Numbered from the stretch's first letter, positions 1 to 8,592 are shown. The stretch: DNA of 27,500 bases from Chrysomallon squamiferum (GCA_012295275.1 CM022677.1:26677544-26705043); one strand, 5' to 3'. Translations and numbers: made by a program. Notes: generated by a model from the sequence alone, not told the origin.

Positions 1-76
1 TTCAGCGGAAAGACCTGCACTGGCCCACCCACAGAAAAAGTGAGAGAATACTGCCGTGGAAACTCTTACTGTCCAG
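1..76 (+). CDS. 3' part of a TSP1 domain exon (partial at window edge)
   Basis: Read from base 1, the frame gives FSGKTC...EYC...YCPG, which is the C-terminal half of a thrombospondin type-1 repeat (C-x-G spacing, then the last two Cys). It ends one base into a codon at a GTAACA donor (77), so the following intron is phase 1, like the other TSP1 exons here. The 5' part lies outside the window. It is probably an internal exon of the same older gene as the exons at 3128 to 5633. TSP1 repeats are extracellular adhesion or matrix modules; the specific protein cannot be named. Confidence 0.75.
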
Positions 77-94
77 GTAACAGTGCTCCACATC

Positions 95-281
95 AAATCA
101 ACTACTACTACTACTACTACAACCACTCATGCTGTTACTAACTATACTATGAGTCTCATTATTATTACTGCTGCTGCTATTACAACTACTACTGCTGCTA
201 CTACTACTATTGCTGATGTTATTACTAATATTATTACTACTACTGCTGCTATTATTATTACTGCTACTGCTATTATTACTA

Positions 282-314
<33 letters not shown>

Positions 315-430
315 TTACTGCTGCTGCTATTACTCTACTACTGATGTTACTACTACTGTTATTATTGCTGCTACTACTGATGTTACTACTACTGTTATTA
401 TCATCAGTTACTACTGTTAAAATAATAATA
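95..430. repeat. Imperfect trinucleotide repeat (ACT/ATT/GCT)n in intron
   Basis: About 330 bp of interrupted ACT, ATT and GCT triplets fill the intron between the first two TSP1 exons. The three-base periodicity creates long Thr/Ile/Leu/Ala-only open frames, which are not convincing protein. Confidence 0.85.
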
Positions 431-451
431 ATAACTCTGAAACTATTTTAG

Positions 452-638
452 CTGAAGCGGTATGGTCGAGCTGGTTTATGGAAAGTCCTGGATACTGCAG
501 GTCTCGGTGTTGAGTGCTACAGGATTGCAACGTATAAACGAATTTGTAGCGAAATCACCTTCAGATCAGGACATAAGTGTAACGGAAGTACCACTACCAC
601 TCGCTCTGAAGAATGCTTATTTCAACCAGATTGTATCG
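452..638 (+). pseudogene. TSP1 domain exon with a reading-frame break
   Basis: The TTTAG acceptor and the CG|GTAAAA donor bracket 187 bases, which is not a multiple of three, unlike the intact TSP1 exons. The first half, in phase 1 from the acceptor, reads AEAVWSSW...YCRSRC and then meets TGA at about position 513. The second half is TSP1-like in another frame (ECYRIATYKRIC, HKC, EEC, DCIG). Cys spacing suggests loss of about two bases just after the second Cys. The C-x-x-(S/T)-C O-fucosylation motif is absent (CRSRC). It may be a decayed exon, an exon skipped in the mRNA, or an assembly error. A neighbouring phase-1 junction would still allow in-frame skipping. Confidence 0.7.
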
Positions 639-663
639 GTAAAACATTATTATTATCTTTTGT

Positions 664-897
664 GTGAATAGATGTCATAATACTACTACTACTAATAATG
701 ATGATGATAATAATAATGATAGTAATATGTATGTATGTATGTATATATATATATATTATATATATATATATACTATGTGTATGTATATGTATGTATGTAG
801 CATATGTATGTTTGTATGTATGTATGAATGTATGTGGCCTATGTGTGGTTATATATATTTGTATGTATATATGTATGTATGTGTGTGTGTGTGTGTG

Positions 898-929
<32 letters not shown>

Positions 930-945
930 CGTATGTGTTTGTGGC
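664..945. repeat. Mixed microsatellite: triplets, (TATG)n, (TA)n, (GT)n
   Basis: Just after the broken exon there are ACT/AAT triplets, then about 220 bp of TATG, TA and GT simple repeats. Open frames here are Tyr/Ile/Cys/Met runs produced by the repeat. No gene is supported. Confidence 0.85.
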
Positions 946-1206
946 CTATGAGTTTTTATATATATTTGTTTGTATGTATATATGCCTGTGTATATATTTA
1001 GAAATAAATATTCTGTCTGATTAGACTCTTCACATAGACAATATTTGGAACAAAGGCCAGTCATGACTACTCAGATAAGGAATGGTTGCTCTGTGAGCAA
1101 AGTCAGTGAAGGGTAATCATTACTCAAAGTTTGCTCACTGATGGAGGTGAGAACTGCCATCCTTAAAAAACAAAATGTCGACCCACACACACACTCTCAG
1201 CAAAGC
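946..1206. other. Intron sequence with no recognised feature
   Basis: The sequence is mixed in composition. GCTCACTGATGGAGGTGAGA near 1133 is not in a convincing exon context. Nothing further was recognised. Confidence 0.5.
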
Positions 1207-1988
1207 AGACGTCAGTCTGTTGTAATGGTAAAACTGCTGGGTGAAACTTCCTTGCAGAAATATGGAGCTGGTTCTGTCACTGATAATGATACCACCCAGA
1301 TGTCAGTCTGTTGTAATGGTAAAACTGCTGGGTGAAATATCCTTAGAAATATGGAGCTGGTTCTGTCACTGATAATGATTTTTATATGTCAGTCTGTTGT
1401 AATGTAAAACTGTCTGTGAAACTATTTAGAAATAAATGGTTCTGTCACTGATAATGATACCACCCATATGTCAGTCTGTTGTAATGGTAAAACTGCTGGG
1501 TCAAACTTCCTCAGAAATATGGAGCTGGTTCTGTCACTGATAATGATAAAGATGTCAGTCTGTTGTAATGGTAAAACTGGGGTGAAACTTCATTGCTCAA
1601 AGTTGGAGCTGGTTCTGTCACTATAATGGATGTCAGTCTGTGGTAATGGTAAAACTGCCATCCTTCCTTGCAAAATATGGAGCTGGTTCTGTCACTGATA
1701 ATGATACCACCCAGATGTCAGTCTGTTGTAATGGTAAAACTGCTGGGTGAATCTTCCTTGCTGAAATATGGAGCTGGTTCTGTCACTGATAATGATACCA
1801 CCCAGATGTCAGTCTGTTGTAATGGTAAAACTGCTGGGTGAAACTTCCTTGCTGAAATATGGAGCTGGTTCTGTCACTGATAATGGTACCACCCAGATGT
1901 CAGTCTGTTGTAATGGTAAAACTGCTGGGTGAAACTTCCTTGCAGAAATATGGAGCTGGTTCTGTCACTGATAATGGTACCACCCAGG
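1207..1988. repeat. Minisatellite, nine copies of a 78-91 bp unit
   Basis: The phrase CAGTCTGTTGTAATGG or a close variant starts at about 1213, 1304, 1390, 1472, 1556, 1634, 1719, 1810 and 1901. Spacings are 91, 86, 82, 84, 78, 85, 91 and 91. Each unit continues through a GGAGCTGGTTCTGTCACTG block. The outer copies are 91 bp and cleanest, and the middle copies carry deletions. The intermittent open frames inside are not conserved between units, so it reads as intronic satellite rather than coding repeat. Confidence 0.92.
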
Positions 1989-2605
1989 CCAAAACCAACT
2001 CTGTCATGAAATTAGTGCCGTACTCTTCACGTTGCCATGTCCAGTCACAATCAGGCCTGTAAAGGAAATCCACAGTTAATATTTGATTCATCTGAAAACA
2101 TGTGACAGTGAAGACTTAGCCAGTTCTTGTGCCCTTAAACCATTCATGTCTGCTTGGCAGTGTGATGATAGATCAAGTTAAGCACAACCTGAGCTGCCTA
2201 GCATGAAGACAATTTCTGACCCATAACTCAAACAGCAGTTCATCTCCTGAAGGTTTGCAGCAATTTGAGCTTAATTGTGTAGAGTCTGGTTATGAATGAA
2301 TCAGTGCTGTGTACCTGTTGTTCATCAAAATCTGACCTTCGTTTATAGCTGTTCTGTAGAAGGTGTTGGCAGCGTGCCAACTGTCCATTGATGTTTATCA
2401 CATTGCTTTTGGTGGATCACAGATTCAGACAATAACAACTGCAAAATTAAAACAGAATGATAGAGGTTGACTTTTCTGGAAATAGTGTTGAAAATACACT
2501 CCAAGAATGTGAATGTCAGTGCAAAGTTTGAAAAATGTTTCATTGATTAACAGACAGAATGTTCTTTAGTTGGATGTTTGTGGACAGAATGTGTGTTCCA
2601 CTACT
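1989..2605. other. Intron sequence, no feature recognised
   Basis: About 600 bp of balanced-composition sequence with no TSP1 signature, no long open frame on either strand and no obvious terminal repeats. It may be an old transposon remnant, but nothing identifies it. Confidence 0.4.
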
Positions 2606-2610
2606 TTTCT

Positions 2611-2990
2611 GGAAGAGAATACATTGTGTACGTTCCAGAACATTTTATTTCATAATGTTTTCAGTATTAATAAAATAAAATAAAAAGAAAGAATAAAAGC
2701 AAGAAAAAAAGAAACTTTGGAAGAGAATACATTGTGTACGTTCCAGAACATTTTATTTCATAATGTTTTCAGTATTAATAAAATAAAATAAAAATTTGGA
2801 AGAGAATACATTGTGTACGTTCCAGAACATTTTATTTCATAATGTTTTCAGTATTAATAAAATAAAATAAAAAGAAAGAATAAAAGCAAGAAAAAAGAAG
2901 AAACTTTGGAAAAAATACATTGTGTACGTTCCAGAACATTTTATTTCGTAACGTTTTCAGTATTAATAAAATAATAAAAAATAAAATAAA
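2611..2990. repeat. Four-copy tandem repeat with A-rich spacers
   Basis: A block including ACATTGTGTACGTTCCAGAA and TTTTCAGTATTAATAAAATA starts at about 2611, 2719, 2798 and 2908. Two spacers share an AGAAAGAATAAAAGCAAG stretch and one copy lacks it, giving alternating spacings of about 108, 79 and 110. It is followed by a homopolymer A run to about 3020. Confidence 0.88.
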
Positions 2991-3127
2991 AGCAAAAAAA
3001 AAAAAAAAAAAAAAAAAAAACCCACTAAAACAAATCCTAAGATAATTGCCAATATTTCTGCCATGTTTATGTTAAATTGAAATTATGTTGTTACTAATTT
3101 GTAAAAGTTTGTTTTACTTACTCTCAG

Positions 3128-3316
3128 AGAATGGTGTGTGGGGCCCGTGGACACTTAAGACAAAGACAAGGTATTGCTCGGTTACCTGCGGCTCAGGAGT
3201 AAAGTATGACTTTTACACGCGAGCATGTAACAAAACAACCTCATCTCCAGGAGATTATTGTCCAGGAGATGCAGAAAAAGTCATTTCAAAATTATGTAAT
3301 CCAAAACCCTGTCCTG
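3128..3316 (+). CDS. TSP1 domain exon, six-Cys, intact
   Basis: The exon lies between acceptor ACTCTCAG (3127) and donor CTG|GTAAGG (3317). It is 189 bases with phase-1 introns on both sides, and the first codon is completed by AG (Glu). It starts ENGVWGPW, has CSVTCGSG (matching the C-x-x-(S/T)-C-G O-fucosylation motif) and finishes CNPKPCPG. All six Cys are present and WGPW fits the W-x-x-W C-mannosylation motif. It encodes one extracellular TSP1 module, the first fully intact one in the window. The next exon also begins with two bases of a split codon, so they join in frame. Confidence 0.92.
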
Positions 3317-3325
3317 GTAAGGAAA

Positions 3326-3328
<3 letters not shown>

Positions 3329-3383
<55 letters not shown>
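3329..3383. repeat. (CA)n microsatellite
   Basis: About 27 uninterrupted CA dinucleotides start 12 bases after the splice donor of the preceding TSP1 exon. Confidence 0.97.
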
Positions 3384-3386
<3 letters not shown>

Positions 3387-3706
3387 GCAGGTACATACAG
3401 CCTAACAACCTACCTCTTTTTCTCTCTCTCTCCCTTTCTCTGTCTAGACACATAAACACACATTATTATACACACTGTTTTATGAGCACAAACAATTCAT
3501 GATTTAGAAAGGTAATTTTTTTCTCATTTCTTGTTATTTGTTTTTGATTTGCCGTTTTCTCATCCATTTCATGCAATATTTTCCATTGACAAACAAAATT
3601 GTTACAGTAACAATGAATATGCAGCATTCATTATTATTGTTCTGTTTATTAAAATTATTATTATAATTGTTTTATATATACACATATATGTGTGTGTATG
3701 TCTGTT

Positions 3707-3710
<4 letters not shown>
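3384..3710. other. Intron sequence, nothing recognised
   Basis: Pyrimidine-rich TCTC runs and AT-rich sequence. No exon-like splice pair with TSP1 homology was found. Confidence 0.5.
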
Positions 3711-3755
<45 letters not shown>

Positions 3756-3784
3756 GTATATATATATACATATATATATATATA
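3711..3784. repeat. (TA)n microsatellite
   Basis: A nearly pure TA run, interrupted once by CG and once by CA, in the intron about 90 bp upstream of the next TSP1 exon. Confidence 0.95.
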
Positions 3785-3870
3785 CACGCACATACATTCA
3801 TACATGTATACATACACACACACATGCAAACAAGTTATAGATGTACTTTCTCTTCCTAACTTGTCTTCAG

Positions 3871-4062
3871 TGCATGCTTCTTGGAGCTGGTGGCTGGTTA
3901 CCTTCACTTCACAATGTTCTGTGACTTGTGGCCAAGGAATTCAATCGAGAACGTTTGAGAGGAAATGTACTAGCCCCACATCTAACTACGATGCAAGTAT
4001 TTGTAAGGGACAAAATTCGAAAAGAATTAAAAGCTTCTGCAATACAAGAAAAAAGTGCCCTG
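3871..4062 (+). CDS. TSP1 domain exon, six-Cys, intact
   Basis: The exon runs from acceptor TTGTCTTCAG to donor CCTG|GTAAAC. It is 192 bases, phase 1 on both sides. It starts VHASWSWW, has CSVTCGQG, continues with QSRTFERKC and ends KKCPG. Six Cys are present, with the Arg-rich middle strand typical of the TSP1 fold. It joins in frame to the exons at 3128 and 4477. It differs from its neighbours by having Ser-Trp-Trp instead of Gly-Gly-Trp around the first Trp, so this older gene is not homogenised like the array further right. Confidence 0.92.
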
Positions 4063-4388
4063 GTAAACTGAAGTTATTTACTTGTGAGTTGTAAACATAT
4101 ACATTTTCCCCATTGTTTACATTTAGAAGTCTGTAAACATTTTCTTTTCCTATATTTTCCTGTTGTTAATAGCTAGAAATGGTGTAAACATTTACTGTCC
4201 CTGTACATTTTCTTGTTGTTAACTTTTACTGTCCAATACATGTCTTATTGGAAATATTAAGGAACCCTTTGATAAATCAGCTTTTAAAACAACATAATCC
4301 ATATTTAGAAACAAAGAAAAACCTAAGCAAACAGTATACTTAACAAACAAATTATCTACTAATTTCTCTAATTTCCATCAAACAATGC

Positions 4389-4389
<1 letters not shown>
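4063..4389. other. Intron with short internal repeats
   Basis: Short AT-rich motifs such as GTAAACAT, TTTACTGTCC and TTTTCTTGTTGTTAA recur several times. No coding signal was seen. Confidence 0.5.

Positions 4390-4444
<55 letters not shown>
4390..4444. repeat. (ATT)n microsatellite
   Basis: About 18 perfect ATT triplets end roughly 30 bp before the next exon's acceptor. Confidence 0.97.
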
Positions 4445-4476
4445 GTCATGTTTCTTGTGTTATGTTATTGTTTCAG

Positions 4477-4671
4477 TTAATGGTGGTTGGGAGTCCTGGC
4501 GCCTTTTGTTTTTTAGCCATTGCTCTAGAACATGTGGGGAAGCTGGGATATTAACGGAAACCTTTGCTCGAGACTGTAATTCCCCAGCCCCAAAACATAA
4601 TGGAAAGAGTTGTGAAGGGATAAAAAAAAAGCATATATCGTTAAGCTGCAAGTCAAATCATGACTGTCCAA
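4477..4671 (+). CDS. TSP1 domain exon, six-Cys, intact
   Basis: Acceptor TTGTTTCAG and donor CCAA|GTAATA give 195 bases, phase 1 to phase 1. It begins VNGGWESW, has CSRTCGEAG (O-fucosylation-type Thr kept), then RDCNSPAPKHNGKSCEG and ends CKSNHDCP. The P-x-P-x-x-NG-x-x-C-x-G stretch resembles the array exons (PKPSKNGKPCEG), which supports common descent. A run of nine A residues inside gives Lys-Lys-Lys without breaking frame. The exon ends with A, so joining to the next exon gives Ile-Asp-Gly-Gly-Trp. Confidence 0.92.
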
Positions 4672-4844
4672 GTAATATCCATATTTAATTTATACTAGTA
4701 AATCTGAAGTGTAGGATCATTAAAACAGTGTTGTTACTTTAGTCTATTTTCCATTCTTGTGGTCTACTCTGTCACCTATCTCTTCAACTGACTCCTAGTC
4801 AGCTCTACACACAAACATACACATAAAAACAAATACACAAATAA

Positions 4845-4948
4845 ACATATACTATTCTGGAATAAAGGTTTTAAACAACTGATTTTATGAAGGAGGACAA
4901 ATGGAAACTATTACCACATTGATATCAAACTGTTTAGTCACACTTCTA
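4845..4948. repeat. Dispersed copy of the 6.0 kb repeat segment
   Basis: A stretch of roughly 90 bp including TGATTTTATGAAGGAGGACA and CACATTGATATCAAACTG recurs at about 5999-6085 with few differences. It is intronic, followed by a TA run and CA-rich sequence before the next acceptor. Confidence 0.85.
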
Positions 4949-5085
4949 TATATATATATAAACTCATACGCACACACAGAAATAATCCCTAAATATTCAC
5001 ATATACATTCAGATACGCAAGGATACTTGGACACATGCACACTCACACACGCAACACACACATAGAACACACACATTTATTTCAG

Positions 5086-5274
5086 TTGATGGCGGCTGGT
5101 CAGAGTGGGAAGAAATGACAAAGTGGTGTTCAGCTACGTGTGAAGGAGGACATTACGTGCACTCCCTGGTTCGACACTGCAACAACCCAAGTCCACAGAA
5201 CAATGGAGAGATATGCCCAGGCAAATACCGAAAAGTCCAGCATGGAAATCAGTGCAATACTCAGCCTTGCCCTA
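5086..5274 (+). CDS. TSP1 domain exon, six-Cys, intact
   Basis: Acceptor TTTATTTCAG and donor CCTA|GTAAGC give 189 bases, phase 1 on both sides. It starts VDGGWSEW, the same Val-Asp-Gly-Gly-Trp opening as the array exons. It has CSATCEGG, where Glu replaces the usual Gly after the second Cys, then RHCNNPSPQNNGEICPG and CNTQPCP. All six Cys are present. This is the last complete TSP1 module of the left-hand gene. Confidence 0.92.
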
Positions 5275-5380
5275 GTAAGCATGACCTGCAGCCAGTTCAC
5301 AGACTGTGTTTGTTTGTAATGCCCCTGTGTGCATGAGTGTAGTTGCTTTGTGTGTGCCCGATTTAATACTGTGACTGCGT

Positions 5381-5441
5381 GTCGTGTGTGTATATGTGTG
5401 TGTGTCTATGTGCGAGACTGTGTGTGTGTGTGTGTGTGTCT
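5381..5441. repeat. (GT)n microsatellite, interrupted
   Basis: GT dinucleotides broken by short TCTATGTGCGAGAC-type interruptions, in the short intron between two TSP1 exons. Confidence 0.85.
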
Positions 5442-5501
5442 GAATTACACGCTGGAAGTGGATGTGTATGGGTCTATGTATGGGTTTTCTGTTTTTTCTA
5501 G

Positions 5502-5633
5502 TTGATGGTGCATGGGGTACTTGGATCAGGATATTTCGTGATAAAAGTCACGAAGTTTTTGACCGCTTCTGCGACAGACCAGCACCGAAGTACTCGGGAA
5601 AGCCGTGTGGTAAACCTCATCAGAAAGAACACT
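5502..5633 (+). CDS. Degenerate TSP1 exon, first two Cys missing
   Basis: Acceptor GTTTTTTCTAG is followed by VDGAWGTW, then RIFRDKSHEVFDRFC, RPAPKYSGKPC and HQKEHC. The first Cys pair (C-x-x-x-C) with its O-fucosylation Thr is absent, leaving only the later Cys. A consensus donor T|GTAAGT at 5634 closes a 132-base phase-1 exon. Without splicing, the frame runs on to CKSQFASH and a stop at 5657-5659, so this could also be a terminal exon. It is probably a shortened last domain of the left-hand gene; loss of one disulfide would alter the fold. Confidence 0.7.
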
Positions 5634-5689
5634 GTAAGTCTCAGTTTGCTTCTCATTAAACTTGTTAAAATGTCCTTTCAGTGTGTGCC

Positions 5690-5880
5690 ATATTAGACTG
5701 GTCTCATATTAATGTAGTCAAAATATTGTTTCAGTCTGTTTCAAATTACACTGGTCTCTTATTAATGTAGTCAAAATATTGTTTCACTGTGTTCCATATT
5801 ACACTGGTCTCTTATTAATGTAGTCAAAATATTGTTTCAGTCTGTTTCAAATTATTTCGTTCTGTTATTAAACTTATATT
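5690..5880. repeat. Three-copy tandem repeat (about 55-60 bp)
   Basis: TAATGTAGTCAAAATATTGT occurs three times between about 5709 and 5842, alternating with TTTCAGTCTGTTTCAAATTA or a close variant. Related phrases recur at 6411-6520 and 24041-24150, so this belongs to the 3' segment common to both gene copies. Confidence 0.85.
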
Positions 5881-5998
5881 CTTGTGATGAACTTTTGTTA
5901 TTTATTTTATCAGCTTCCTGAATTTATTTATTTTATTTATTTTTCAGACTTTAAGTAGTAAAGAAATTCCTGGATTCTTCACTATCAAACCAGCTGTA

Positions 5999-6310
5999 AC
6001 TATTCTCGAATAAAGGTTTTAAATAACTGATTTTATGAAGGAGGACAAATGGAAACTATTACCACATTGATATCAAACTGTTTACTCTTACTACTATCAT
6101 TACTGTACTGCTGTTACTATTACCACTACTATTACCACATTGATATCAAACTGTTTAGTCTTACTACTATCATTACTGTACTGCTGTTACTATTACTACT
6201 ACTATTACCACCATTGATATCAAACTGTTTACTCTTACTATTATCATTACTCTGCTGTTACTATTATTACTACTATTACCACCATTCATATCAAACTGTT
6301 TAGTCACACT
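5999..6310. repeat. Minisatellite built on TTGATATCAAACTGTTTA plus triplets
   Basis: ATATCAAACTGTTTA(C/G)T occurs about four times, separated by CTACTATCATTACTGTACTG-like triplet-rich spacers, giving units of about 70-95 bp. Two more units lie at about 22270-22420 and one at about 23885-23935. The Leu/Tyr-rich open frame across it is a repeat artefact. Confidence 0.88.
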
Positions 6311-6419
6311 TCTGTGCTTCTCATATTTCTACATATACAAATGACCAAATTACATGCAGAAAATGAAGAGGTTATTTTTCAGCGAAATGAATTTTTAAAC
6401 AAATACTGTTATCTTTCAG

Positions 6420-6439
6420 TCTGTTTCTTATTAAACTAA
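6420..6439 (+). CDS. Candidate short terminal exon of the left-hand gene
   Basis: TTATCTTTCAG is a good acceptor with a pyrimidine tract. Entered in phase 1 it reads TC TGT TTC TTA TTA AAC TAA, a stop after five complete codons. The same acceptor and stop are conserved at 24050-24069 after the last array exon. A second conserved acceptor nearby (TTATTTTTCAG at about 6382) also leads quickly to a stop. Either could end the protein after the last TSP1 domain, but this rests only on splice-site appearance and conservation. Confidence 0.25.
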
Positions 6440-6736
6440 TCAGATTATTATTTCATATTATTAAACTAGTCAAAATACTGTTTCAGAGTGTATCATTTTA
6501 ATCTTATACTGGTCAAAATACTCTTTCATTTGTTAAAGTAAACTTTCACTTTTTATGTTATTACTCAAATTTTTCAACTTTCTTTTTTCTCTTTTCTTAA
6601 ATTTATTTTAAAATGTTCTGTCTATACTGTGAGTTTATTATTTAGCAATACACGTAGAAGTACTTCAGTAGGATGGCTCTATATCGAGATTAATAACAAA
6701 ATCATTTGAAAAAAGAAAAACAAAAAAAGCAGCCAA

Positions 6737-6750
6737 TAATAATAATAATA

Positions 6751-6797
<47 letters not shown>
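6737..6797. repeat. (AAT)n/(ATT)n microsatellite
   Basis: AAT triplets switch to about 17 ATT triplets. The tract is absent from the duplicated segment near 24.2 kb, which has a (AAAT)n run instead. Confidence 0.92.
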
Positions 6798-7142
6798 GAA
6801 AATAAATGAATAAAGAAAGAAGTACAAAATATAATTGTAAAACAAGAAAGTTTATAGAAGTAAGCAATAAAATATTACAACAAGAGTCAGTTGGGCATTC
6901 TTTCCAAATTTTGAACATCCAAAACAGAACCAACCATGAGAGAAGCATGTATACACATTTCATTTATTTCTAATATGTATAATGTTACCAATTAATTCAT
7001 AGAATAATAATAATAACATTAAATTTAGAAAAGGCTGCTTTTCCTTATTTCCTTTATTGTATTTATCTATCCAAATGAATGATTACATTTTTGGTCGAAA
7101 ATAGGTTAAAATGCGAACTGTTGCAACTTTCTTCTTCTCAGA

Positions 7143-7150
7143 TGACGTCA
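7143..7150. promoter_or_regulatory. Full palindromic CRE (TGACGTCA), copy A
   Basis: TGACGTCA is the perfect cAMP-response element bound by CREB/ATF family factors. It lies 78 bases before the candidate ATG at 7229. The same site at the same distance from the same exon is found at 24596, within a conserved 5' flank. A core promoter is inferred; no clear TATA box lies between it and the ATG. Confidence 0.5.
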
Positions 7151-7228
7151 TCTAATCTAACACACGATATTTGTGTTAAATTAACATAAATTATGCAAGC
7201 TCGTGAAAGCTGATTAAACAAATAACAA

Positions 7229-7402
7229 ATGGCCGCAGTGGAGCTGATGGACACTGCAGACAAGGTGGACATCACTGACATGGTCATTAGCAAAACAGTG
7301 GTCAACCAGAATCATACTCGCCGCCGTTTAAGACTTTTGGTGATCAAATACATAGGCATTTTTATGAATTTTTTTTTTCCCCCGCTTTACAAATATTTAT
7401 AA
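7229..7402 (+). CDS. Candidate first coding exon, copy A (MAAVEL...)
   Basis: AACAAATGG gives a favourable start context. The frame reads MAAVELMDTADK, then an acidic to neutral stretch, then NQNHTRRRLRLL, 37 residues identical at the nucleotide level to copy B at 24682. After that the two diverge. Here a weak TTG|GTGATC donor (7340) could end the exon; otherwise the frame continues through VIKYIGIF to a stop at 7400-7402 (57 residues). The RRR followed by hydrophobic residues suggests a signal peptide or membrane anchor. The protein family is not recognised. The donor would be phase 0, which does not fit the phase-1 TSP1 exons directly, so the join is unresolved. Confidence 0.4.
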   Translation: MAAVELMDTADKVDITDMVISKTVVNQNHTRRRLRLLVIKYIGIFMNFFFPPLYKYL

Positions 7403-7872
7403 TTATCTTAAGCATGAACTATTCGCGCTCAGTTTTTTCACAGTGATTGTGTTAATATATATATATATAAAGAAGGAAAAGAAAACAGAATTGAAAATAT
7501 AAAAGAAACGTTGATTAAAATATGTAGGATTTCTGCCAAGCACATTTTCAGAACGCTTGGAGTTAGCACCAAGCTTTCGTTACGGTTTTGTGATTTGGTT
7601 AAAACTAATTCACATCAAGCAGATGGGAATACACAGGCAGCCAAAACTTTCCCGCCTTTTCAGTCTGCCCACCATTTCTTCGTTAGCTGTTATGACGTAA
7701 CTGACGCAGTAATTGTACGGTGACTTAACCTATTTTGTCTGCTTTAGTATGAACATAATTAGGTTTTTGTTTACAGAGAATGACGGAAAAAGTAATACAA
7801 ATCAAGTTATTCATTCTGAACAGTTGATAAAATCTTAAAGTGTACGTTTGCCAATTAGAATAAATTGTGTAC
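7403..7872. other. Diverged relative of the array spacer
   Basis: CTTTCGTTACGGTTTTGTGA, TAACCTATTTTGTCT and CAGTTGATAAAA-type phrases occur in the same order as in the spacer after each array TSP1 exon (for example 10271-10500). This is the ancestral spacer with exon 1 in the position a TSP1 exon has elsewhere. No coding signal is supported; the 70-residue open frame at 7511 is not conserved in the array copies. Confidence 0.7.
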
Positions 7873-7930
7873 TACGTATTTTTGCATATTGCGTCATCAA
7901 GATATTTTGACGTAATTATTTTATTACATA
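7873..7930. promoter_or_regulatory. Octamer/CRE-like conserved block, copy before microexon A
   Basis: TACGTA, TTTTGCAT, TGCGTCAT and TTGACGTAAT occur in tight order. The block is kept in most array spacers, where the second site is the perfect octamer ATTTGCAT. TGACGTAA resembles CREB/ATF or PAR-bZIP sites. Function is inferred only from conservation and motif similarity. Confidence 0.4.
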
Positions 7931-8085
7931 TTTTTTCTTTTTTTGTAGAGCATAGTCGTGTCTCTTTTTCTGTGTTCTGTTTTTGTTTATTATTATTTTT
8001 TTTTTTTTATCTTTCCCTTCTTTCTTCATGTTATTTTTTATATTTTTATATTTTTTTCTTTTTTTTCCATTTACCTGCTTTTCAG

Positions 8086-8100
8086 GCCAGAGCAGCGAAG
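8086..8100 (+). CDS. Candidate 15-nt microexon, GQSSE type, copy A
   Basis: A T-rich tract and TACCTGCTTTTCAG acceptor are followed by GCCAGAGCAGCGAAG and the donor AAG|GTATGT. Between phase-1 introns it reads G-Q-S-S-E (the first Gly needs a G from the exon before). The length is a multiple of three. The same 15 bases recur at 25227, and diverged forms follow the array TSP1 exons. It lies between the candidate first exon and the first array TSP1 exon, so it may encode a linker before the first domain. Expression is unproven. Confidence 0.55.
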
Positions 8101-8430
8101 GTATGTTAAATATAAATATATTATTAATTTAACTCTGTAACTTACAAATAATAATATATAAAAACCCATTCATTTAATATTATTTACACTGTATTACAGT
8201 AATTATATCTTTATAAATATCATGTAACCTATACTAATATTAATATTAAATTTCAACAAAAAAAGAAAAAAAAATCTTTTGTAAAACTGATTCAAGCGTT
8301 ATACTGAATGTATCAAGGCAATCATTCAAATAACACGTGATCACTTTGCTTTTAACATGTAAATACGACCTCTAATGCATTGAAAATGGAAATATATATA
8401 TATATATATATATAAAAGAATTATAATGTT
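8101..8430. other. Intron sequence shared with the gene B copy
   Basis: The stretch from the microexon donor to about 8250 closely matches 25242-25390 (for example GTAACTTACAAATAATAATA). It then becomes AT-rich with a TA run near 8393-8414. No gene was seen. Confidence 0.6.
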
Positions 8431-8592
8431 TCAAGTATCGTTTTACAACTTCGTACTCAAAAGTGTCTTCTATGGAGTTTTAGCAGAGAAACGTGTCCAC
8501 ATGGTACCTAGTGAAAATTATTTATTTTATTTTATTTTATTATTTTATTTTTTTATTTTTTAGTTGGCGACGTCGTAATAATATCTGAAAAA
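8431..8592. repeat. Direct repeat, left copy
   Basis: TCAAGTATCGTTTTACAACT, GGAGTTTTAGCAGAG and CGTGTCCACATGGTACCTA, then ATTTT runs and GGCGACGTCGTAATAATATC, recur in the same order at 9031-9226. The copies start 600 bp apart. Confidence 0.9.

Larger units (their letters stand above)
6300..7339. repeat. Segmental duplication, copy A (3' end plus promoter plus first exon)
   Basis: From GTCACACTTCTGTGCTTCTC onward this segment matches about 23930-24792 in order: GAAGAGGTTATTTTTCAGCG, the TTATCTTTCAGTCT block, AGAGTCAGTTGG, GAGAGAAGCATGTATACA, the CRE and the MAAVEL exon. Similarity is near-perfect around the exon and stops exactly after AGACTTTTG (7339 and 24792). Copy A contains an extra (AAT/ATT)n tract at 6737-6797. 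The layout fits a duplicated gene boundary: end of one gene, then the promoter and first exon of the next. Confidence 0.88.

Noticed and set aside
56-451. Thr/Ile/Leu-rich open frame of 131 codons at the left edge
   Set aside because: It is produced entirely by the imperfect triplet repeat in an intron, with no complex sequence beyond that.
664-1064. Tyr/Ile/Cys/Met-rich open frames on both strands
   Set aside because: They are simple translations of (TATG)n, (TA)n and (GT)n microsatellites.
1207-1988. CRISPR-like array of regular repeats
   Set aside because: Units are contiguous 78-91 bp minisatellite copies without short repeats separated by unique spacers, in a eukaryotic intron.
6679-6963. 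Reverse-strand 94-codon frame with hydrophobic segment and poly-Asn
   Set aside because: It spans an (AAT)n tract, and the duplicated segment near 24.3 kb does not keep the same frame (a different 75-codon frame appears).
7511-7723. 70-codon forward frame MIKICRISAKH...
   Set aside because: It is a diverged array spacer; the homologous stretch in the modules is interrupted by stops and frame changes.
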